Positions 5,441-10,124 of a stretch of 10,124 nucleotides of DNA are shown here, piece by piece. Within the stretch, counting starts at the first letter, position 1. Each line of letters opens with the position of its first letter. This DNA comes from Kiritimatiellia bacterium (lineage in GTDB: Bacteria; Verrucomicrobiota; Kiritimatiellia; SLAD01), in contig SKZA01000268.1 of the NCBI GenBank assembly GCA_007127595.1, forward strand, positions 1 through 10,124, in the 5' to 3' direction. Under the pieces are notes generated by a model. The model saw nothing but the letters and a program-made list of their open reading frames with translations, searched no databases and was not told the DNA's origin. The position numbers and the translations under genes are program-made.

Positions 5441-6211
5441 ATGTTCTGGGAACCGGTGGCATTTAAAGAGGACGATTGTCTCCATTGGCAGGTCGGGCCG
5501 TGCAAGCTATGGGTGAAACGCACAGAAGACGAGTGGCAAGTGGCCGTGCAACGCGGGGCGAGCGAGAACGGATTGACGGTGGCCGACACGCAGGAGCCGC
5601 CTAGCGGCGTGACCTGGACGCGCTGGGCCGCGATCAATGACGATTACATCTTTCGCCTGCTGCCCGTGATGCCGGATCGGCCGGCGCTGGTCCGCCCTGA
5701 ATCCCCATTCACTTTCCCGCCACAAAGTAACCTGCACTTCTACGTCAGCATCCCGATCTGGCTACGGCTCGCCACCGGCGCGAACGGAGGAAACGTGCTG
5801 CGCGACGAAGCGGTGGTTGTCCTGTCTAATTCGTGGTTCGGCGACCCGATGGAGGGCCGCCTCTGTTACGCGCTAAAAACTACGGCGCGTCGTTCATCAC
5901 GCTTTCTGCGCATCCTGCCGCACCTGGCCGCGTGCCGCGTACATATCAAGAACCGGTCCGAGAAGATGCTGGCTTTCGAACGCCTTTGCATTCATACCGC
6001 CCACTTGTGCCTGTATCATGACGATAAACGTTTCTGGACAAACCAGATTGATGTGACCTACGGGGGCGAGTCGCAACCGGATTCCATAGCGTTTGCCGGA
6101 GCGCCCAAACCCGCCGGACAAGCCAATGTGATTACCGAGGCGCGCGAACCGGTGAAGAAAGGGCTCTTTCAAAAGAGCTTCTCGGATTTCAAAGCGTTTG
6201 TGAGAATCTGA
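5441..6211 (+). CDS. DUF432-like protein, partner of mscS
   Basis: 256 aa, no signal peptide or membrane segment. The protein matches my recollection of DUF432: an N-terminal beta-rich part (CLHWQVGPCKLWVKR), then FRLLPVMPDRPALVRPESPF (71-90), LHFYVSIPIWLRL (98-110), the signature LSNSWFGDPMEGRLCYAL (128-145), and ACRVHIKNRSEKMLAFERLCIHTAHLCLYH (164-193). The C-terminus ends in a charged, Lys-rich tail. The biochemical function of the family is unknown to me. Its stop is 2 bp before the mscS start, so the two are almost certainly cotranscribed and the protein is plausibly a cytoplasmic modulator of the channel (inference). ATG 5441 is preceded by AGGG at 5430-5433. Confidence 0.8.
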   Translation: MFWEPVAFKEDDCLHWQVGPCKLWVKRTEDEWQVAVQRGASENGLTVADTQEPPSGVTWTRWAAINDDYIFRLLPVMPDRPALVRPESPFTFPPQSNLHFYVSIPIWLRLATGANGGNVLRDEAVVVLSNSWFGDPMEGRLCYALKTTARRSSRFLRILPHLAACRVHIKNRSEKMLAFERLCIHTAHLCLYHDDKRFWTNQIDVTYGGESQPDSIAFAGAPKPAGQANVITEAREPVKKGLFQKSFSDFKAFVRI

Positions 6212-6213
6212 TC

Positions 6214-7053
6214 ATGATGGAATTCCTGTCGTCCATAGTTCAGAGCCCGCGATTCTACGCGCTGTTGCGCGTGGCGATTCTACTAGTCATTACGCTTCCC
6301 CTCCTCCATCTCGCCTCTGTGGCCATCCGCCGCTTTGCCAAGCGACACGTCAACGAACAGTCCGCCATGTTGATCGGCAAAGGGATCTTCTACAGCGGTT
6401 GCGTGCTCTTGGTCGTGGTCATCATGCAAAACCTCGGCTTCAAGTTGACCGCCATCCTCGGAGCGGCGGGCATTCTGGGCGTGGCCATCGGCTTCGCCTC
6501 GCAAACCAGTCTTTCCAACATTATCAGCGGCATCTTTCTGATCTGGGAACGTCCGTTCGAGGCGGGCGACATGATCAAGGTCGGCGACACCCAGGGCGTG
6601 GTGCTTTCGATCGACCTGCTCTCCGTGAAGTTGCGTACGACGGATAACCGCTACATTCGCGTGCCGAATGAATCGCTGATCAAGTCGCAGGTGATCAATA
6701 TCACCCGCTTCCCTATTCGCCGTATGGATATCGATGTCGGCGTCGCCTATAAGGAGGATGTCGGGCGCGTCATGCAAATCCTCACGGAGATCGCGGACAA
6801 GAACCCGTTCGCGCTGGACGAACCGCGGCCGCTGGTGCTGTTCAAGGATTTCGGCGATTCCGCGTTGGAACTGATGCTCGGTGTCTGGTTTTCCAAAACG
6901 GATTTCTTAAACCTCAAGAATTCCATTATGCGCGAGATCAAGGAACGGTTTGATGCGGAAGGGATTGAAATCGCCTTCCCGCACATCAGCGTGTACACCG
7001 GCACGGCCAGTGAGCCATTCCCCGTGCGCGTGGTCGAGGAGAGTAAGAAGTAA
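6214..7053 (+). CDS. mscS: Small-conductance mechanosensitive channel, MscS family
   Basis: 279 aa, close to E. coli MscS (286). It forms a homoheptameric inner-membrane channel that opens under membrane tension and releases solutes on hypo-osmotic shock. TM1 is about 17-38 (LLRVAILLVITLPLLHLASVAI), TM2 about 53-73, and the pore-lining TM3 about 77-110 (LTAILGAAGILGVAIGFASQ...), with the Gly/Ala packing typical of the pore. The cytoplasmic beta domain follows (WERPFEAGDMIKVGDTQGVV, 111-130; RVPNESLIKSQVINITR, 149-165), then the alpha/beta cage with the closing motif IEIAFPHISVY (251-261). ATG 6214 follows the preceding stop by two bases, indicating translational coupling; ATG 6217 is the alternative. 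The last codons (EESKK) lie inside the palindrome that separates it from the convergent gene. Confidence 0.95.
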   Translation: MMEFLSSIVQSPRFYALLRVAILLVITLPLLHLASVAIRRFAKRHVNEQSAMLIGKGIFYSGCVLLVVVIMQNLGFKLTAILGAAGILGVAIGFASQTSLSNIISGIFLIWERPFEAGDMIKVGDTQGVVLSIDLLSVKLRTTDNRYIRVPNESLIKSQVINITRFPIRRMDIDVGVAYKEDVGRVMQILTEIADKNPFALDEPRPLVLFKDFGDSALELMLGVWFSKTDFLNLKNSIMREIKERFDAEGIEIAFPHISVYTGTASEPFPVRVVEESKK

Positions 7054-7168
7054 GACGTGAGAAGTAAGACGTAAAACGTAAGAAGAGGGAGATGAGAAGT
7101 GCGGGACTCGCGTCCCACTTTCCACTTATAACTTCTCACTTTTCACGTCTTACGTCTCACTCCTCCTC
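7036..7168. repeat. 133-bp imperfect palindrome between convergent genes, likely bidirectional terminator
   Basis: The left arm, from GAGGAGAGTAAGAAGTAAGACG at 7036, aligns with the reverse complement of the right arm ending at 7168 (GAGGAGGAGTGAGACGTAAG...), with TAAGACGTGARAAGTRAGA shared. The apex is GGGAC (7103-7107), TCGC, GTCCC (7112-7116). Arms are built from varied AAGTAAGACGT words. The left arm contains the last codons and TAA stop of mscS, and the right arm reaches the TGA stop of the beta-lactamase-fold gene (7167-7169), so it can end transcription in both directions. Confidence 0.7.
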
Positions 7169-8276
7169 AAACCAGGTCCAGGTCTTCGTATAGGGCGGTC
7201 ATGACGGTGCGGATACGTTTCTGATGGCGCGGTTCGCCGGGCATGCCGTTGAAGGCGAGCGCCACCACCAGCTCAACTTCCGGATCGGCCATGCCGACGG
7301 ATGACTGCGCGCCGCCATGGCCGAAGGCGGATTCGGAACTGTGTTTGCCGTACCCGTACGGTACCGTATCGACACCGTACCGCTTGTTGTCCGGCATGAA
7401 GCCGAGGCCCCAATCCATTTTGTGCTGAAAGGTGCGGTCCATCAGTCCTTCACGCTGGCGACTCGTCATGAGTCGAATGGTTTCCTGCGAAAGCAACGTG
7501 CTCTCATCACGCAGCCAGCCGGCAAGAATATCCTCATAGAAATGGCCCAATTCGCGCACCGGACCGCGCCCGTTCCCGGCGGGCCGCACATGGCGACGCG
7601 CTTCCCGCGTGTTGGCAAACGGGTGCGGAACAAGATCGCTCTGTTTGAGGACGAACATGCGCCCGATTTTCCAGTCGCTCCCGTCAATCACTTCATCGGG
7701 CAGGCCGATCCACGCATGTTCCATGCCCACGGGCGCCATAACCTCGCCACGCATATAATCCGCGAACGCCTGATCCGCCACCCGCTGAATGATTTCCCCA
7801 AGGATGTACCATGACCCGTCCACGTGATATCCGGCCTGCTCGCCGGGCGCCCAGTCCTTTTCCAGCGGCGCCGCGCACACACGTTGCACGGCTTCGTCCC
7901 ATGATTCGGCGCGCCATTCCGTGTCGGCGGTGCGAAAGCCTCCGGTGTGGGTGAGGATGTGGCGGATAGTGACGGCCCCTTTCCCGCCTTCCGCAAATTC
8001 CGGAATGATGTCGGCTACCGGCGCGTCCAGGTCCAGTTGCTTCTTCTCCACGAGTTGCATCACGGCCACGGCCGTGAGCGGTTTGACGGAGGACATCCAG
8101 AGCAGAATGGTTTCCGCATTCAGCGGATGGTCGGGTCGCTCTTCGCCATACGCCTCGTCGCCGACAACCCGCCCTTCCAACGACACATACAATTGGGCGC
8201 CGTGGTGTAGTCCGTCCTGCATGCCCTGCTCGATGAGCGCGGATGTACGCGGAAATACGGTTGAGGAACCGGTCAT
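7167..8276 (-). CDS. Serine beta-lactamase-fold hydrolase (class C / EstB-like)
   Basis: 369 aa. It belongs to the beta-lactamase/transpeptidase fold, whose members are AmpC enzymes, penicillin-binding carboxypeptidases, or EstB-type esterases. The SxxK motif is SSVK (S62-K65), with S62 as nucleophile. The second motif has Y150 (AGYHVDGSWYILGEII), and the third is HGG at 320-322 (FGHGGAQSS). The HTGGF (110-114) and YILGEII segments are typical of the family. The second-motif Asn is replaced by Val (Y-H-V), which argues against a canonical AmpC and leaves esterase or peptidase activity open. No signal peptide is visible, so it is probably cytoplasmic, which also speaks against a periplasmic lactamase. 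It follows rpiB by 18 bp on the same strand, with a weak RBS. Its stop lies in the shared palindrome. Confidence 0.9.
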   Translation of the reverse strand: MTGSSTVFPRTSALIEQGMQDGLHHGAQLYVSLEGRVVGDEAYGEERPDHPLNAETILLWMSSVKPLTAVAVMQLVEKKQLDLDAPVADIIPEFAEGGKGAVTIRHILTHTGGFRTADTEWRAESWDEAVQRVCAAPLEKDWAPGEQAGYHVDGSWYILGEIIQRVADQAFADYMRGEVMAPVGMEHAWIGLPDEVIDGSDWKIGRMFVLKQSDLVPHPFANTREARRHVRPAGNGRGPVRELGHFYEDILAGWLRDESTLLSQETIRLMTSRQREGLMDRTFQHKMDWGLGFMPDNKRYGVDTVPYGYGKHSSESAFGHGGAQSSVGMADPEVELVVALAFNGMPGEPRHQKRIRTVMTALYEDLDLV

Positions 8277-8294
8277 GGCGAGACGCGGGATGGT

Positions 8295-8726
8295 TCAGAG
8301 GTTATCGAGCATACGGATACGGCGCTCATGTCGACCGCCTTCAAAGGGGGTCTCCAGCCAGATATCCACGATGCGCAGCGCCAGTTCTTCGGGGATCATA
8401 CGCGCCCCAATGGAAATCGCGTTTGCATCGTTGTGCTGACGGGCCAGGCGCGCGGTTTCTTCGTTCCAGCACAGGGCGCAGCGCACGCCGAGATAGCGAT
8501 TGGCCGCGATGGCTTCGCCGTTTCCGGACCCGCCCAGCACAATACCGCGCTCGGCCTCGTGCGCCTGGACGGCGCGGGCAACGGGTTGAATAAAGGCGGG
8601 ATAATCGGCGGATTCTTCAGAGAAACAGCCGAAATCCGTCACTTCATAGCCGAGCGACAACAAATGTTCCTTGATGCGTTCTTTGTAGCCATAGCCGGCG
8701 TGATCTGTACCAATGGCGATTTTCAT
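8295..8726 (-). CDS. rpiB: Ribose-5-phosphate isomerase B
   Basis: 143 aa, full length for RpiB/LacA-LacB proteins. It interconverts ribose 5-phosphate and ribulose 5-phosphate in the pentose phosphate pathway, or a related sugar phosphate such as allose 6-phosphate. Visible features: MKIAIGTDHAGY with D9-H10 for phosphate and substrate binding, DFGCFSEESADYP (31-43), and the active-site loop GIVLGGSGNGEAIAANR (61-77). The Cys used as base by E. coli RpiB is Gly here (G65), whereas S67 and E71 match the mycobacterial-type active site. R/QHND (H98) and GR-H-RR (R132, H134) supply sugar and phosphate contacts. It is 20 bp from the TPR gene and 18 bp from the beta-lactamase-fold gene, so likely in one operon. 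Confidence 0.95.
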   Translation of the reverse strand: MKIAIGTDHAGYGYKERIKEHLLSLGYEVTDFGCFSEESADYPAFIQPVARAVQAHEAERGIVLGGSGNGEAIAANRYLGVRCALCWNEETARLARQHNDANAISIGARMIPEELALRIVDIWLETPFEGGRHERRIRMLDNL

Positions 8727-8746
8727 GAGTGGTGCATGGGAAGGGA

Positions 8747-9118
8747 TCAGCCGCGTATCCGTTGCAGCAGCGAGTGGAATCGCGGATCGTTGCGAATGGA
8801 GCGCAGGTCCTTATCGCTATTCATCCAGTCGGGGTCATCGTATCCAAGTTCCACGGCTCGCTGGAGCGCGTCGAACGCCTTTCCCTTTTCGCCGACAAGG
8901 GCGTAGCTGCAGCCGAGATTATACCAGACCTGCGGTTCGTCAGGGCACATGCGGATGAGCGAGCGATCGGCCTCGAGCCCCTTCTCATATTCACCCGATC
9001 GTGTGTAGAGGTCGCCCAGCACCTTGAGAACCCGGTCATCGCCGGGGCAGCGCTTACGCACCCCTTCCAGAAATCGTATTTCAACGCGTTGTGCGTGTTC
9101 GTTGACCTGTGCTTTCAT
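8747..9118 (-). CDS. Small TPR-repeat protein
   Basis: 123 aa from the chosen ATG (MKAQVNEHAQRVEIRFLEGV). It has two tetratricopeptide units, at about 28-60 (DRVLKVLGDLYTRSGEYEKGLEADRSLIRMCPD) and 62-95 (PQVWYNLGCSYALVGEKGKAFDALQRAVELGYD). They are followed by the common capping segment DPDWMNSDKDLRSIRNDPRFHSLL. TPRs mediate protein-protein contacts; the partner is unknown. The frame is open up to 9523, but that extension is the antisense of citrate synthase, so the ATG at 9118 is preferred. No signal peptide or membrane segment is visible. It is the first gene of a probable TPR-rpiB-hydrolase operon, with a candidate promoter at 9161-9189. Confidence 0.88.
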   Translation of the reverse strand: MKAQVNEHAQRVEIRFLEGVRKRCPGDDRVLKVLGDLYTRSGEYEKGLEADRSLIRMCPDEPQVWYNLGCSYALVGEKGKAFDALQRAVELGYDDPDWMNSDKDLRSIRNDPRFHSLLQRIRG

Positions 9119-9160
9119 GACCGTATCCGTCACGATTATGCTAATCGCCCATCCACGTTT

Positions 9161-9189
9161 AGCATACCCCGCGTTCCGCCCCACGTGAA
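9161..9189 (-). promoter_or_regulatory. Candidate promoter of the TPR-rpiB-hydrolase operon
   Basis: Minus-strand TTCACG (9184-9189), a 17-bp spacer, and TATGCT (9161-9166), each four of six to the sigma-70 consensus, ending about 40 bp before the ATG at 9118. The -35 lies in an inverted repeat CGTGAA-GTGT-TTCACG (9184-9199) that overlaps the citrate synthase stop. A second inverted repeat, CGATTA-TGC-TAATCG (9133-9147), sits near the expected transcript 5' end and could be an operator or RNA hairpin. Confidence 0.4.
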
Positions 9190-9194
9190 GTGTT

Positions 9195-10124
9195 TCACGG
9201 ACGTTCTTCGATGGGCACGATCTCCCGCTTCTGCGGGCCCGTATAGATTTGCCGCGGGCGACCGATCTTCTGGTCCTTATCGTCCCGCTGCTCAAGCCAG
9301 TGCGCAATCCAACCAGGCAAACGGCCAATCGCGAAGATGACCGTGAACATGTTGGTCGGGATGCCCATGGCACGCAGCGTAATGCCGGTATAATAATCGA
9401 CATTGGGATAGAGATTGCGCTCCTTGAAGTAGTCATCATTAAGGGCGCGGTCTTCCAGTTGCACGGCGATATCGAGCAGATCGTCCTTGATGCCGAGCTT
9501 ATTGAGCACATCTTCGCACGCATTCTTTGCGATCTTCGCGCGCGGGTCGTAGGACTTGTACACGCGATGACCGAAGCCCATGAGCCGAAACGGATCGTTC
9601 TTGTCCTTGGCTCGTTCGATGCACGTGTCGATGGTCATGCCTTCGCGTTTGATCTGCTCGAGCATCTCGATAACCGCCTGATTGGCGCCGCCGTGGAGCG
9701 GTCCCCACAACGCGCAAATACCCGCGGCGATGGAGGCATAGAGGTTGGCGCCGGAACTACCCACCAACCGCACGGCCGAGGTGGAACAGTTCTGTTCGTG
9801 ATCGGCATGCAGGATCAACAGCTTATTCAACGCGCGCACGGTGATCGGATCAATCTCATAATTCGCCACGGGCGTGTAGAACATCATGTTGAGGAAGTTC
9901 TCGACGTACGTGAGCTTGCTGCTCGGATACACGTGCGGTTGGCCGATGGACTGTTTATACGACAAGGCGGCCAGCGTACGGATCTTCGATAGAAGCCGCG
10001 CAACAGTCAGATCGATCTCTTCCTCAACGGGCATATCCAATTCGCGATAGAAGCTGGAAAGTGAGACAACCATAGCGGACAAGATCGCCATGGGATGCGC
10101 GTGTTCCGGATAATTCCGGAAGAA
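9195..10124 (-). CDS. gltA: Citrate synthase, C-terminal part (N-terminus outside the window)
   Basis: 309 residues up to the window edge, equal to roughly the last 70% of a 430-residue bacterial type II citrate synthase. It condenses oxaloacetate and acetyl-CoA to citrate at the entry of the TCA cycle. The frame enters the window as FFRNYPEHAHPMAIL, so the Met at 10091 is internal, not a start. Numbering from the first visible residue, the oxaloacetate/His region HADHEQNCSTSAVR is near 106-119. The catalytic His is at 144 in GPLHGGANQAV, the second at 186 in GFGHRVYKSYDPR, and the catalytic Asp at 243 in NVDYYTGI. The C-terminal RPRQIYTGP is typical. All key residues are intact. It is transcribed toward the TPR-rpiB unit, 76 bp away. 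Confidence 0.97.
   Translation of the reverse strand, partial: FFRNYPEHAHPMAILSAMVVSLSSFYRELDMPVEEEIDLTVARLLSKIRTLAALSYKQSIGQPHVYPSSKLTYVENFLNMMFYTPVANYEIDPITVRALNKLLILHADHEQNCSTSAVRLVGSSGANLYASIAAGICALWGPLHGGANQAVIEMLEQIKREGMTIDTCIERAKDKNDPFRLMGFGHRVYKSYDPRAKIAKNACEDVLNKLGIKDDLLDIAVQLEDRALNDDYFKERNLYPNVDYYTGITLRAMGIPTNMFTVIFAIGRLPGWIAHWLEQRDDKDQKIGRPRQIYTGPQKREIVPIEERP

Noticed and set aside
6283..6777. - strand 164-codon open frame
   Set aside because: It is the Asp/His-rich shadow of mscS.
7317..7814. + strand 165-codon open frame
   Set aside because: It is antisense to the beta-lactamase-fold gene, whose motifs are clear.
9119..9523. N-terminal extension of the TPR protein to 258 aa
   Set aside because: The extension is antisense to the citrate synthase C-terminus and has Ser/Arg-rich shadow composition. 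The TPR protein starts naturally at 9118.
9249..9992. + strand open frame of 247 codons over citrate synthase
   Set aside because: Citrate synthase on the minus strand is unambiguous by its catalytic motifs. The + frame is a shadow.

Overview
The window reads as chromosomal DNA of a moderately GC-rich bacterium. Single-copy housekeeping genes (initiator tRNA, ssb, rpiB, citrate synthase) sit between gene-poor stretches packed with short palindromic repeats. The repeats include GGAGGGACGAC-type hairpins, GTAGGGCG-ended palindromes, arrays of TTGAACAGAAG...GCAAAG words, and AAGTAAGACGT-type inverted repeats. Together with a divergent sigma-like protein, this style recalls the Verrucomicrobiota/Kiritimatiellota/Lentisphaerota (PVC) group. 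That placement is an inference from memory of such genomes, not something the window proves.

Left part (1-2180): a 15-codon tail of an upstream + strand gene, then a strong hairpin serving as terminator for a minus-strand initiator tRNA-Met (116-192). Next comes a minus-strand two-gene unit with overlapping ends: a sigma-70-like protein of about 289 aa (1295-2164), followed by an unrecognised 339-aa protein (313-1332). Their overlap suggests translational coupling and joint function.

Middle (2165-5440): about 800 bp of repeats, then ssb (2974-3381) and, 83 bp downstream on the same strand, a 186-aa protein (3465-4025). I read the second protein as a Whirly/MRP-like single-stranded nucleic acid binding fold, with two similar halves. 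This ssb plus Whirly-like pair is the most interesting gene content here. A second gene-free stretch of about 715 bp carries at least five palindromic modules, some shared with the first repeat block. It is followed by a 122-aa membrane protein (4743-5111) and a 266-bp block bounded by inverted repeats.

Right part (5441-10124): a DUF432-like soluble protein (5441-6211) sits 2 bp ahead of a classical small mechanosensitive channel mscS (6214-7053). This pair converges on a minus-strand unit through a 133-bp imperfect palindrome that includes both stop codons. In transcription order the minus-strand unit is a small TPR protein (9118-8747), rpiB (8726-8295) and a serine beta-lactamase-fold protein (8276-7167), with a candidate promoter at 9161-9189. 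Upstream lies the C-terminal 309 residues of citrate synthase (9195 to the window edge).

Clear Shine-Dalgarno sequences are seen only before ssb and the Whirly-like gene (AAGGAG, 7 nt spacing). Most other starts have weak or no SD, so several start calls are uncertain.
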